Assembly: GCA_037190175.1 (NCBI GenBank)
Contig: JBBCJM010000182.1
Location: 1-45,521, forward strand
From: JBBCJM01 sp037190175
GTDB lineage: Bacteria > Pseudomonadota > Alphaproteobacteria > Rhodobacterales > Rhodobacteraceae
DNA: 45,521 nucleotides
Direction of reading: 5' to 3'
Below, one piece after another: positions 1-8,133 of the stretch (position 1 is the first letter of the stretch; every line of letters begins with the position of its first letter). The notes under the pieces are model-generated. The model was not told where the DNA came from. It saw only the letters and a list, made by a program, of their open reading frames with translations, and made no database searches. The translations under genes and the position numbers were made by a program.

Positions 1-1
1 G

Positions 2-361
2 CTCGACTACAAAAAGATCTTTTCAAACGATGAAGTGGCCATGGCTCGGCACCATCGCTGGATGGAAATTCGGGACAAACATGTCCACCATCCATCGACT
101 GTTGGGAGGTCAGTAGCTTGTGGCACGATAGTCGATGAAACAAACCGATTTGTGGAGCTGTTTTGTATGAAAATAGAGGCGATGAGCATCGCCGGCCAAG
201 CAGAGATTGATTCCCTTGCCAAGCTGGCCCTGCTTGTCGGGCGATATCTGGATGATCAGGCAGAGAAAATAAACACCTCAGCAAAGGCTGCAACTTTGCT
301 GATCGACCCAAAGGCTATTTCTGGGGCGCCACGTCTCACTGTCGCGAAACCAGTCCGTTAG
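2..361 (+). CDS. Hypothetical protein, 5'-truncated by the window edge (possibly HEPN-like)
   Basis: The reading frame is open from base 2, so the real start lies outside the window; GTG at 35 and ATG at 41 are internal codons rather than convincing starts. About 119 residues are visible, ending with TAG three bases before the convergent pyrG stop. The visible part contains an Arg-Asp-Lys-His-Val-His-His stretch that satisfies the R-x4-H pattern of HEPN nuclease-type domains, but this short pattern alone is weak. The base composition is clearly less GC-rich than every neighbour, with many A/T third positions, which suggests recent acquisition. I do not recognise the family, and no function is assigned. 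Confidence 0.6.
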   Translation, partial: LDYKKIFSNDEVAMARHHRWMEIRDKHVHHPSTVGRSVACGTIVDETNRFVELFCMKIEAMSIAGQAEIDSLAKLALLVGRYLDDQAEKINTSAKAATLLIDPKAISGAPRLTVAKPVR

Positions 362-364
362 CCC

Positions 365-2008
365 TCACACCAGCCGCGCCCCCTCCACCGCCGCCCGCAC
401 GAAATCGGCGAAGAGCGGGTGCGGGGCGAAGGGTTTCGACTTCAGCTCCGGGTGGAACTGCACGCCGATGAACCAGGGGTGGTCCCTGACCTCGACGATC
501 TCGGGCAGCCGGCCGTCCGGGCTCATGCCGGAGAAGATCAGCCCGCAGTGCTCCAGCTGCTCGCGGTACTTGATGTCGACCTCGTAGCGGTGGCGGTGGC
601 GTTCCTCGATCGTGGTGCCGCCATAGACCTCAGCCACCCGCGAGCCCTCCTTCAAGAGCGCGGTATAGGCGCCCAGCCGCATGGTGCCGCCCTTGGCGTC
701 GTCGGCCTTGCGGCGCACGGTGTGGTTGCCCTGCACCCATTCCTTCAGGTGGTAGACCACCGGGATGAACCGCTTCTCCCCCTTCTCGTGGTCGAATTCC
801 TCGGAGCCGGCGTTCTTCAGCCCCACCAGGTTGCGGGCGCTTTCGATCACCGCCATCTGCATCCCCAGGCAGATGCCCAGATAGGGCACCTTGCGCTCGC
901 GGGCGAACTGGGCGGCCTTGATCTTGCCCTCCGTCCCCCGCTCGCCGAAGCCGCCGGGCACCAGGATGGCGTCGAAGCCCTCCAGCCAGGGCCCCGGGTC
1001 CTCGCGCTCGAAGATCTCGGCGTCGATCCATTCGGCGCGCACCCGGGTGCGGTTGGCCATGCCGCCATGGGTCAGCGCCTCGGCGATGGACTTGTAGGCA
1101 TCCTCAAGCTGGGTGTACTTGCCCACCACGGCCACCCGCACCTCGCCCTCGGCATGGGTCAGCCGGTCCATCACGTCCTCCCACCGCGCCAGGTTGGGCC
1201 GGGGGGCGGGGGAGATCATGAAGGCGTCGAGCACCGCCTGGTCCAGCCCCGCGCGGTGATAGGCGAGCGGCGCCTCGTAGATCGACTTCAGGTCATAGGC
1301 GGGGATCACCGCCTCGGGCCGCACGTTGCAGAAGAGCGCGATCTTGGCGCGTTCCTTTTCCGGGATCGGATGCTCGGACCGGCAGACCAGCACGTCGGGC
1401 TGCAACCCGATGGAGCGCAGCTCCTTCACGCTGTGCTGGGTGGGCTTGGTCTTCAACTCGCCCGAGGCCGCCAGATAGGGCAGCAGCGTCAGGTGCATGA
1501 AGATGCACTGGCCCCGCGGGCGCTCCTGCGCGAACTGGCGGATCGCCTCGAAGAAGGGCAGCCCCTCAATGTCGCCCACCGTGCCGCCGATCTCGCAGAG
1601 CATGAAGTCGCACTCCTCGGCGCCGATGGCCAGGAAGTCCTTGATCTCGTTGGTGACGTGGGGGATCACCTGGATGGTCTTGCCCAGGTAGTCGCCGCGC
1701 CGCTCCTTCTCCAGCACGTTGGAATAGATCCGGCCGGCCGAGATGCTGTCGGTCTGGCGGGCGGAGACCCCGGTGAAGCGTTCGTAATGGCCGAGGTCCA
1801 GGTCGGTCTCGGCCCCGTCGTCGGTCACGAAGACCTCGCCGTGCTCGAAGGGCGACATGGTGCCGGGGTCGACGTTCAGGTAGGGGTCGAGCTTGCGCAA
1901 CCGCACGGTATAGCCGCGGGCCTGCAAGAGCGCCCCCAGCGCGGCCGAGGCCAGACCCTTGCCCAGCGACGACACGACGCCGCCGGTGATGAAGACATAT
2001 CGGGCCAT
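365..2008 (-). CDS. pyrG: CTP synthase
   Basis: Makes CTP from UTP, ATP and glutamine in the cytoplasm; this is the last step of de novo pyrimidine nucleotide synthesis. The 547 residues match the usual family length. The N-terminal amidoligase domain opens with the near-invariant YVFITGGVVSSLGKG, followed by RLRKLDPYLNVDPGTMSP. The C-terminal class I glutaminase domain (about residue 290 on) has the nucleophile elbow GICLGMQ and the VQFHPE catalytic His/Glu. The start is preceded by GGAGGATTCCC on the minus strand. secG lies 130 bp upstream in the same direction, so the two may be cotranscribed. Confidence 0.97.
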   Translation of the reverse strand: MARYVFITGGVVSSLGKGLASAALGALLQARGYTVRLRKLDPYLNVDPGTMSPFEHGEVFVTDDGAETDLDLGHYERFTGVSARQTDSISAGRIYSNVLEKERRGDYLGKTIQVIPHVTNEIKDFLAIGAEECDFMLCEIGGTVGDIEGLPFFEAIRQFAQERPRGQCIFMHLTLLPYLAASGELKTKPTQHSVKELRSIGLQPDVLVCRSEHPIPEKERAKIALFCNVRPEAVIPAYDLKSIYEAPLAYHRAGLDQAVLDAFMISPAPRPNLARWEDVMDRLTHAEGEVRVAVVGKYTQLEDAYKSIAEALTHGGMANRTRVRAEWIDAEIFEREDPGPWLEGFDAILVPGGFGERGTEGKIKAAQFARERKVPYLGICLGMQMAVIESARNLVGLKNAGSEEFDHEKGEKRFIPVVYHLKEWVQGNHTVRRKADDAKGGTMRLGAYTALLKEGSRVAEVYGGTTIEERHRHRYEVDIKYREQLEHCGLIFSGMSPDGRLPEIVEVRDHPWFIGVQFHPELKSKPFAPHPLFADFVRAAVEGARLV

Positions 2009-2138
2009 GGGAATCCTCCGTGAGGCGGCCGCGGAATCGCGGCATCACGGGAGTCGAGCTATAGCCCTCCCGCGCCGTGCGCGCAACCCGACCGCAAGAT
2101 GATGGCGCGGCCGGATCGCCCGCCGCAAGGTATGGGGC

Positions 2139-2507
2139 TCAGTTCTCGGGGCGCGGCGGGGTCAGCGGCGCGTTGGTGGGCGCCGGCGGCAGCAGCTCGT
2201 TGCCCGCGGGCACCCCGGTGGCGGGCGCGGAGGAGCCGGGGGCCGAGCCGCCGAACTGGTCCACGATCGAGCCGGTGGAGGAATTGCGCGCCGCGATGAT
2301 GGTCAGGCCCAGCGAGGTGCAGATGAAGAGGATGGCGAAGATCCAGGTCAGCTTGGCCAGCGCCGTGGCGGCCGCCCGCCCGCTCATCGCCCCGCCGCCC
2401 CCGCCGCCGCCGATCCCCAGCCCGCCGCCCTCGGAGCGCTGCAGCAGCACCACGCCGATCAGGGCGAGCGCGAGGATGAGGTGGATGGTCAGGACGACGT
2501 TTTCCAT
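2139..2507 (-). CDS. secG: Preprotein translocase subunit SecG
   Basis: Accessory subunit of the SecYEG channel in the inner membrane that stimulates protein export. The 122 residues begin with a hydrophobic helix (MENVVLTIHLILALALIGVV) that leads into the family hallmark LLQRSEGGGLG and a Gly-rich turn. A second transmembrane helix (about residues 53-72) follows, and then a Pro/Ala-rich cytoplasmic tail typical of alphaproteobacterial SecG. It is co-directional with pyrG downstream; the serS stop lies 139 bp upstream with a palindromic repeat between them. Confidence 0.93.
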   Translation of the reverse strand: MENVVLTIHLILALALIGVVLLQRSEGGGLGIGGGGGGGAMSGRAAATALAKLTWIFAILFICTSLGLTIIAARNSSTGSIVDQFGGSAPGSSAPATGVPAGNELLPPAPTNAPLTPPRPEN

Positions 2508-2580
2508 GGGCGGGCGGTTCCTTCCGGCTGGCGCCTAGATAGAGCCGGGCGCGGGGATCCGCAAGCGGGCGATACGGGCG

Positions 2581-2644
2581 GCTCATCGAGCCTGCCGGCT
2601 CTCTTCGCTGCAGACAGCGAGGAAAGCCGGCAGGCTTGAGGAGC
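2581..2644. repeat. Palindromic repeat, family 1, copy A
   Basis: Imperfect inverted repeat with 30-nt arms (2581-2610 and 2615-2644) and a 4-nt loop. The arm begins GCTCATCGAGCCTG and ends CTTCGCTG, and it closely matches two other places in the window (19437-19507 and 33786-33855). It lies 2 bp past the serS stop codon on the minus strand, so it probably forms a hairpin at the 3' end of the serS transcript. There is no U-tract, so it looks like a REP-like or mRNA-end element rather than a classical intrinsic terminator. Confidence 0.85.
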
Positions 2645-2646
2645 GG

Positions 2647-3936
2647 CTATTCCAGCGCGCCCGCCGGGTCGATCCGCGTCCTGCCGCCCAGATAGGGATG
2701 CAGCGCCGCCGGCAGTTCGATCGAGCCGTCCGCCTGCTGGCCGTTCTCGATCACCGCGATCAGCGCGCGGCCCACGGCCAAGCCCGAGCCGTTCAGCGTA
2801 TGGACGTAGTCGGGCTTACCCCCGGCGGGGCGATAGCGCGCATTCATCCGCCGGGCCTGGAAGTCGCCGCAGACCGAGACCGAGGAGATCTCGCGATACC
2901 GGCCCTGGCCGGGCAGCCAGACCTCGATGTCATGCGTCTTGCGCGCCCCGAAGCCCATGTCGCCGGTGCAGAGCACCACGGTGCGATAGGGCAGGCCCAG
3001 CCGTTCCAGCACGGTCTCGGCGCAGCGGGTCATGCGCTCGTGTTCGGCCAGCGAGGTGTCGGGGGTGGTGATCGACACCATCTCGACCTTCTCGAACTGG
3101 TGCTGGCGCAGCATTCCGGTGGTGTCCTTGCCCGCGCTGCCCGCCTCCGACCGGAAGCACTGGGTATGGGCGGTATAGCGGATCGGCAGCTGGCTTTCCT
3201 CCACGATCTCGCCCGCGACCGAATTGGTCAGCGTGACTTCCGAAGTGGGGATCAGCCACCAGCCGTTGGTGGTCTGATAGCTGTCCTCGGCGAACTTGGG
3301 CAGCTGGTTGGTGCCGTACATCGCTGCCTCCTTGACCAGCACCGGGGTCCAGACCTCGGTCAGCCCGTGTTCGTTGACGTGCAGGTCCAGCATGAACTGC
3401 GCGAGCGCGCGGTGGAGGCGGATCACCGCCCCCTTCAGCACCACGAAGCGGGCGCCGGAGAGTTTCGCCGCGGTCTCGAAATCCATCCCCGGCTTCACGC
3501 CCCTGACCTCGAAATGCTCCAGCGGGGTGAAGTCGAAGGCGCGCGGGGTGCCCCAGCGGCGGATCTCCACGTTGCCCGCCTCGTCCTCGCCCTCGGGCAC
3601 CTCGGGCAGCGGCAGGTTGGGGATCACCTCCAAGGCCGCGGTCAGCTCGGCGTCCTTCTCGGCGGCAAGCTCGGTCAGCCGGGCGATCTCGACCTTGGTC
3701 TCGGAGACCCTCGCGCGCAGGCGCTGGAACTCCGCCTCGTCGCCGCGGGCCTTGGCGGCGCCGACCTCCCTGGACGCGCGGTTCTGCTCGGCCTGCGCGG
3801 TCTCGGCCGCCAGGATCGCCGCCCGCCGCGCCTCGTCGATCGACAGCATCGAACGGGCCAGCGGCCGCAGGCCGCGGCGGGCCAGCGCGGCGTCGAAGGC
3901 GTCGGGGTTGTCGCGGATGGCGCGGATGTCGTGCAT
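2647..3936 (-). CDS. serS: Seryl-tRNA synthetase
   Basis: Charges tRNA-Ser (and the selenocysteine tRNA where present) with serine. The 429 residues are the normal length for this class II enzyme. Residues 1 to about 110 form the tRNA-binding antiparallel coiled coil, rich in Glu, Arg and Ala and starting MHDIRAIRDNPDAFD. The catalytic core has class II motif 2 (CFRSEAGSAGKDTTGM, then RQHQFEKVEM) and motif 3 (GSGLAVGRALIAVIEN). The start has GGAGGAC just upstream on the minus strand. The gene diverges from a small membrane protein gene at 4083. Confidence 0.97.
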   Translation of the reverse strand: MHDIRAIRDNPDAFDAALARRGLRPLARSMLSIDEARRAAILAAETAQAEQNRASREVGAAKARGDEAEFQRLRARVSETKVEIARLTELAAEKDAELTAALEVIPNLPLPEVPEGEDEAGNVEIRRWGTPRAFDFTPLEHFEVRGVKPGMDFETAAKLSGARFVVLKGAVIRLHRALAQFMLDLHVNEHGLTEVWTPVLVKEAAMYGTNQLPKFAEDSYQTTNGWWLIPTSEVTLTNSVAGEIVEESQLPIRYTAHTQCFRSEAGSAGKDTTGMLRQHQFEKVEMVSITTPDTSLAEHERMTRCAETVLERLGLPYRTVVLCTGDMGFGARKTHDIEVWLPGQGRYREISSVSVCGDFQARRMNARYRPAGGKPDYVHTLNGSGLAVGRALIAVIENGQQADGSIELPAALHPYLGGRTRIDPAGALE

Positions 3937-4082
3937 GGTCTGTCCTCCGGGGTGGAGCAGGGCCCCGGGGCGGAGATATGCATGAAGCCCCGCGCGGGGT
4001 GAACCCTGAAAAGCGGTGGTACCGGCCCTCCCCCTTCGCCATGGTTTCTGCCATGCTGGCGGAGTGCAGGGAGAGGCGGCGC

Positions 4083-4538
4083 ATGGCGAGGTTCGCGGCG
4101 ATCACCGGGCTGGACGCGCGGCTGTTCTGGTTCGTCCCGCTCTCGACCTTGCTGACGGTGGTGGCGGTCGTGGTTCCCGGTTGGCTGATGAACGGCCCAA
4201 GCCTGGCGGGTCTGCGGGATCTGCCCGGCGCGGTGGGGCTGTTCCTGATACCGGCCGTCTATCTGATGCCCTTCACCCTGCCCGGGGCGCTGGCGGCCTG
4301 GGTCGCGGCCCGGATCCTGTGCTGGCGGGCGGGGTTCGAGGCACATCGGGCCGCCATCCTGTCGGGCTTCGTCGCCGGACTGGGCTCGATGGCGGTCCCG
4401 GCGCTGATGGCCACCCATGCCCGCCCCGGAGGCTGGCTGGCGCTCGGCCTCCCGGCGGCGCTGGGCGGGATGCTGGCCGCGGCGGCGGTCTATTGGGACG
4501 GGTGGGAACGGCTGTCGCCGGGGCGGGGGAAGGCATGA
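4083..4538 (+). CDS. Small multi-pass membrane protein, unknown function
   Basis: About 151 residues from ATG 4083, chosen because AGGGAGAGG sits 5-7 nt upstream; the frame stays open back to an ATG at 3978, but that part reads like leader sequence. The protein shows roughly four hydrophobic segments (around residues 15-35, 48-78, 90-110 and 118-135) with short polar loops and an Arg/Lys-rich end, so it is an inner-membrane protein. I do not recognise a family. It precedes ccmF by 158 bp in the same direction, a spacing that neither proves nor excludes cotranscription. No conserved catalytic motif is visible. Confidence 0.7.
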   Translation: MARFAAITGLDARLFWFVPLSTLLTVVAVVVPGWLMNGPSLAGLRDLPGAVGLFLIPAVYLMPFTLPGALAAWVAARILCWRAGFEAHRAAILSGFVAGLGSMAVPALMATHARPGGWLALGLPAALGGMLAAAAVYWDGWERLSPGRGKA

Positions 4539-4696
4539 CGGGACCGGATTCCGGGCGCCGCTCCTCGCTCCCTCCGGGCGCTCCTCGCGATGACCGACCG
4601 CGAGGGAGGGAAGAGCCCCCGCCGCGGCATGGGCGCGCAGGGGTGGCGCGAGGCGGGCGGAACGCCTAATCTCGGACGGCAAAGGAGCACCCCGCC

Positions 4697-6670
4697 ATGA
4701 TCGTCGAGCTAGGGCATTTCGCATTGGTGCTGGCGCTGATGGTGGCGCTGGTGCAGACCGTCCTGCCGCTGGTCGGCGCAGAGCGCGGCTGGGGCGGCTG
4801 GATGGCGGTGGCCGAGCCGGCGGCGGTGACCCAGTTCCTGCTGGTGGGCTTCGCCTTCGCCGCGCTGACCTGGGCCTTCGTGACCTCGGACTTCAGCCTG
4901 GCGCTGGTCGCGGGCAACTCGCATACCGCCAAGCCGATGCTCTACAAGATCACCGGGGTCTGGGGCAACCACGAGGGCTCGATGCTGCTCTGGGTGCTGA
5001 TCCTGGCGCTGTTCGGGGCCTGCGCGGCCTGGTTCGGCGGCAACCTGCCCGAGCGGCTGCGGGCGCGGGTGATCGGGGTGCAGGGGTCGATCGGGGTGGC
5101 CTTCCTGGCCTTCCTGCTCTTCACCTCCAACCCCTTCCTGCGGCTGGGCCTGCCGCCCTTCGACGGGCGCGACCTGAACCCGCTGCTGCAGGACCCGGGG
5201 TTGGCCTTCCATCCGCCGTTCCTCTACCTCGGCTATGTCGGGCTCTCGATGGCCTTTTCTTTCGCCATCGCCGCGCTGATCGAGGGGCGGGTGGACGCCG
5301 CCTGGGCGCGCTGGGTGCGGCCCTGGACGCTGGCGGCCTGGGTGTTCCTGACCATCGGCATCGCCCTGGGCTCCTGGTGGGCCTATTACGAGCTCGGCTG
5401 GGGCGGGTTCTGGTTCTGGGATCCGGTCGAGAACGCCAGCTTCATGCCCTGGCTGCTGGCCGCGGCACTCCTGCATTCCGCCGTGGTGGTGGAGAAGCGC
5501 GAGGCGCTGAAGGCCTGGACCATCCTGCTGGCCATCCTGGCCTTCGGGTTCTCGCTGATCGGCACCTTCATCGTGCGCTCGGGCGTGATCACCTCGGTCC
5601 ACGCCTTCGCCAGCGACCCCGAGCGGGGGGTGTTCATCCTGGCGATCCTGGGGGTGTTCATCGGCGGGGCGCTGGCGCTCTTCGCCGCCCGCGCCGGGGC
5701 GATGGAGGCCAAGGCGGTCTTCGCCCCCGTGTCGCGCGAGGGCGCGCTGGTGGCCAACAACCTGCTCCTGGCGGTGGCCTGCGGCGTGGTCTTCACCGGC
5801 ACGGTCTGGCCGCTGATCGCGGAAATCGGCTGGGGCGCGAAGCTGTCAGTGGGCGAGCCCTTCTTCAACGCCGCCTTCACCCCCTTCATGGTGGCGCTGG
5901 CCCTGATCCTGCCCGCCGGGGCGATGCTGGCCTGGAAGCGCGGCGACCTGGGCCGGGCGGTCCGGCAGCTGCGCTGGGCGGCGGTGATGGCGGTGGCGCT
6001 GGGGGCCCTCGCCTTCGCGGTGCAGACCGGGAACTCGGCGCTGGGGCCGGTAGGGCTGGCGCTGGGGGCCTGGGTGGTGATCGGCGCGGCGGTGGACCTG
6101 TGGGGGCGGACGGGGCGCGAGGGCGCCGCGGCCCGGTTCCGCCGGCTGGGGCGGTTGCCGCGCGCCGACTGGGGCAAGGCCACCGCCCACGCCGGCCTGG
6201 GCGCCACGCTCTTCGCCTGCGCCGCGATGTATGCCTGGCCGGTGGAGGACATCCGCGTGGCTCGGGTGGGCGAGAGCTTCCCGCTGGGCGGCTATACCGT
6301 CACGCTGGTCGAAGTGCATGAGGAACAGGGGCCGAACTACGTCACCACCAAGGCCGAGATGCTGGTGGCGCGGAACGGGCGCGAGGTGGTGCGGCTCTTC
6401 CCCGAGAAGCGCATCTACCCGGTGGCCGGGATGCCCACCACCGAGGCCGCGGTGGACTATGGTGTGTTCCGCGACCTCTATCTGGTGATCGGCGACCCGC
6501 AGATGGGCGGCGGCTGGGCGGTGCGCTCCTATGTGAAGCCCTTCGCCGGCTGGCTGTGGATCGGCTCGGCGCTGATGGCCTTCGGCGGGCTTTTGAGCCT
6601 CACCGACCGCCGCTGGCGGGTGGCGGCCGGGGCGAGGCGGGCGCCGGCGGCGGGAGTGCCGGCGGAATGA
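4697..6670 (+). CDS. ccmF: Cytochrome c-type biogenesis protein CcmF (heme lyase subunit)
   Basis: Inner-membrane core of the system I heme lyase that attaches heme covalently to apocytochrome c in the periplasm. The 657 residues are family length, with about 14-15 hydrophobic helices. The diagnostic tryptophan-rich WWD heme-handling loop is visible around residues 230-258 (GSWWAYYELGWGGFWFWDPV, then ENASFMPW), and ITGVWGNHEGSMLLW occurs near residue 88. A large periplasmic domain near the C-terminus (about residues 520-620) precedes the last helix. The start ATG has AAAGGAG upstream. ccmH overlaps the stop codon, so the two are translationally coupled. Other ccm genes (A-E, G, I) are not in the window. 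Confidence 0.96.
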   Translation: MIVELGHFALVLALMVALVQTVLPLVGAERGWGGWMAVAEPAAVTQFLLVGFAFAALTWAFVTSDFSLALVAGNSHTAKPMLYKITGVWGNHEGSMLLWVLILALFGACAAWFGGNLPERLRARVIGVQGSIGVAFLAFLLFTSNPFLRLGLPPFDGRDLNPLLQDPGLAFHPPFLYLGYVGLSMAFSFAIAALIEGRVDAAWARWVRPWTLAAWVFLTIGIALGSWWAYYELGWGGFWFWDPVENASFMPWLLAAALLHSAVVVEKREALKAWTILLAILAFGFSLIGTFIVRSGVITSVHAFASDPERGVFILAILGVFIGGALALFAARAGAMEAKAVFAPVSREGALVANNLLLAVACGVVFTGTVWPLIAEIGWGAKLSVGEPFFNAAFTPFMVALALILPAGAMLAWKRGDLGRAVRQLRWAAVMAVALGALAFAVQTGNSALGPVGLALGAWVVIGAAVDLWGRTGREGAAARFRRLGRLPRADWGKATAHAGLGATLFACAAMYAWPVEDIRVARVGESFPLGGYTVTLVEVHEEQGPNYVTTKAEMLVARNGREVVRLFPEKRIYPVAGMPTTEAAVDYGVFRDLYLVIGDPQMGGGWAVRSYVKPFAGWLWIGSALMAFGGLLSLTDRRWRVAAGARRAPAAGVPAE

Positions 6671-7152
6671 AGAGGCTTCTGCGCCGCGGTGCGTGCAAGC
6701 ACGCACCCTACATCCTGGCTCTGGGACTGTCGCTGGCAGTGCCCGCGCTGGCCGTGCAGCCCGACGAGGTGCTGGCCGACCCCGCGCTGGAGGCCCGGGC
6801 GCGGGAACTGGGCCGCACCCTGCGCTGCCCGGTCTGCCAGAGCGAGTCGATCGACGATTCGAACGCCGAGATCGCCCGCGACCTGCGGCTGTTCCTGCGC
6901 GAGCGGCTGGTGGCGGGGGATACGGATGACGAGGCCGTGGCCGCCATCGTGGCGCGCTATGGCGAATACGTGCTGCTGCGCCCCACCACGGGCGGCGCGA
7001 ACCTTGTGCTCTGGCTGGCCGGCCCGGTGCTGCTGGTCGTGGGCGGGGCGGGGATCGCGCTCTACCTGCGCCGGCGGCGGCGGGCGGGCGAGGCGGCGGC
7101 GCCGCTGACCCCCGAGGAAGAGGCGCGGCTGGCGGAAATCCTCAAGGAGTGA
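6667..7152 (+). CDS. ccmH: Cytochrome c-type biogenesis protein CcmH (apocytochrome thiol reductase)
   Basis: Periplasm-facing, membrane-anchored thiol-disulfide protein that works with CcmF to keep the apocytochrome CxxCH cysteines reduced. Start ATG 6667 overlaps the ccmF stop (ATGA). The 161 residues comprise a signal/anchor segment (residues 1-30), the family motif LRCPVCQ (Cys54, Cys57), a three-helix domain, a C-terminal transmembrane helix (about 117-137) and an Arg-rich cytoplasmic tail. Oddity: codons 8-15 (Gly-Ala-Cys-Lys-His-Ala-Pro-Tyr) are made by a palindromic repeat, which places a Cys and a His before the hydrophobic part of the signal peptide. Confidence 0.94.
   Translation: MKRLLRRGACKHAPYILALGLSLAVPALAVQPDEVLADPALEARARELGRTLRCPVCQSESIDDSNAEIARDLRLFLRERLVAGDTDDEAVAAIVARYGEYVLLRPTTGGANLVLWLAGPVLLVVGGAGIALYLRRRRRAGEAAAPLTPEEEARLAEILKE
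6688..6711. repeat. Palindromic repeat, family 2, inside ccmH
   Basis: GGTGCGTGC-AA-GCACGCACC is a perfect 9-bp inverted repeat with a 2-nt loop, followed by CTAC. It shares the GGTGCGTG/CACGCACCCTAC arms with the element at 8057-8119. It sits in frame in the signal-peptide region of ccmH and adds no stop codon. Confidence 0.75.
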
Positions 7153-7216
7153 CGCGCGGTTCCTGTTGGCCGTGGCGGCGGGGCGGATAGTCTGGCGTCG
7201 GATCCGGCGGAGAGCG

Positions 7217-7240
7217 CCGGGGGGGCTGTCTGCCCCCCGG
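7217..7240. terminator. GC-rich hairpin after ccmH
   Basis: Stem CCGGGGGGGC / GCCCCCCGG with a 5-nt loop, 65 bp after the ccmH stop and 44 bp before the next start. The sequence after it is AGCCCCCCGAGGATATTTTC, which contains a short T-run about 15 nt beyond the stem. It could terminate the ccm transcript or be part of a dispersed intergenic repeat, a type I remember as common in this order. Confidence 0.45.
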
Positions 7241-7283
7241 AGCCCCCCGAGGATATTTTCGGACAGAAGAAGGGGCAGGGCGG

Positions 7284-8060
7284 GTGGAGTACCAGACGAT
7301 CCGGGTGAGCGAGGCGGGCGGCGCCGTCACCATCGCCATGCAGCGGCCCGAGGTGATGAATGCGCTGTCCGCGCGGATGCGGGCGGAGCTGCTGGAGGCG
7401 GTGACGCAGGCGGGCGCGCGGGCGCGGGTGGTGGTGCTGACCGGCTCGGGCCGGGCCTTCTGCTCGGGCCAGGATCTGGCCGACCCGATCCCCGAGGGCG
7501 CGGCGGAGTGGGAGCGGGTGCTGCGCGAGGAATACGAGCCCCTGCTTATGGCCATCGGCGCCTGCCCGGTGCCCACGGTGGCGGCGGTCAACGGGGCGGC
7601 GGCGGGGGCGGGGGCCAACCTGGCGCTGGCCTGCGACGTGGTGATCGCGGCGGAGAGCGCCAGTTTCATCCAGGCCTTTACCAGGATCGGCCTGATGCCG
7701 GACGCCGGGGGCACCTTCTGGCTGCCGCGGCAGGTCGGGCAGGCGCGGGCGATGGGAGCGATGCTCTTCGCCGACAAGGTGAGCGCCCGGCAGGCGGCCG
7801 ATTGGGGGATGATCTGGGAATGCGTGGCGGATGCCGAGTTCTCCGCCCATCTGGCGGGGCGTGTCCGGCAGCTGGCCGAGGGGCCGACGGTTGCCTATCA
7901 GGGCATCAAGGATGCGCTGCGGGCCACCTGGGGCAACGATCTGCCCGCCCAGCTGGCGATGGAGGGCCGCGGCCAGGGCACCTGCGCCGGGACCGCCGAT
8001 TTCGCCGAGGGGCTGGCGGCGTTCCTGGGCAAGCGGGCGCCCCGGTTCGAGGGGAAGTAG
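7284..8060 (+). CDS. Enoyl-CoA hydratase/isomerase family protein, PaaG-like
   Basis: Crotonase-fold enzyme acting on acyl-CoA thioesters; 258 residues from a GTG start preceded by AGGGGCAGGGCGG. The oxyanion-hole region (SGRAFCSGQDL, about 54-64; AAVNGAAAGAGANLALACD, about 100-118) is intact. IGLMPDAGGTFWLPRQVG and ADWGMIWECV closely resemble PaaG, the ring-1,2-epoxyphenylacetyl-CoA isomerase. Asp133 in PDAGG is at the catalytic carboxylate position of that subgroup. No other phenylacetate genes are nearby, so the physiological substrate is uncertain; general beta-oxidation is the alternative. The stop codon lies inside a palindromic repeat. Confidence 0.88.
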   Translation: MEYQTIRVSEAGGAVTIAMQRPEVMNALSARMRAELLEAVTQAGARARVVVLTGSGRAFCSGQDLADPIPEGAAEWERVLREEYEPLLMAIGACPVPTVAAVNGAAAGAGANLALACDVVIAAESASFIQAFTRIGLMPDAGGTFWLPRQVGQARAMGAMLFADKVSARQAADWGMIWECVADAEFSAHLAGRVRQLAEGPTVAYQGIKDALRATWGNDLPAQLAMEGRGQGTCAGTADFAEGLAAFLGKRAPRFEGK

Positions 8061-8119
8061 GGTGCGTGGTGTCCACGCACCGCGACCGTGGAATGGTGCG
8101 TGACGAGCACGCACCCTAC
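8057..8119. repeat. Palindromic repeat, family 2, double hairpin between convergent genes
   Basis: Outer arms GTAGGGTGCGTG (8057-8068) and CACGCACCCTAC (8108-8119) are perfectly complementary. Each outer arm also closes its own inner hairpin (GTGCGTGgtgtcCACGCAC and GGTGCGTGacgagCACGCACC). The element fills the gap between the converging enoyl-CoA hydratase and ilvN genes and contains the stop codon of the former, so a role as bidirectional transcript end is plausible. Confidence 0.8.
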
Positions 8120-8133
8120 GGCGAGCTTGGGCT

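Noticed and set aside
419..2023. 534-codon open frame opposite pyrG, and similar long frames opposite serS, metA/mgtC, zwf, ilvB and the transporters
   Set aside because: In DNA this GC-rich, antisense frames stay open by codon bias. Their translations are rich in His, Gly, Arg and Gln and lack family motifs, while the opposite strand encodes recognised enzymes.
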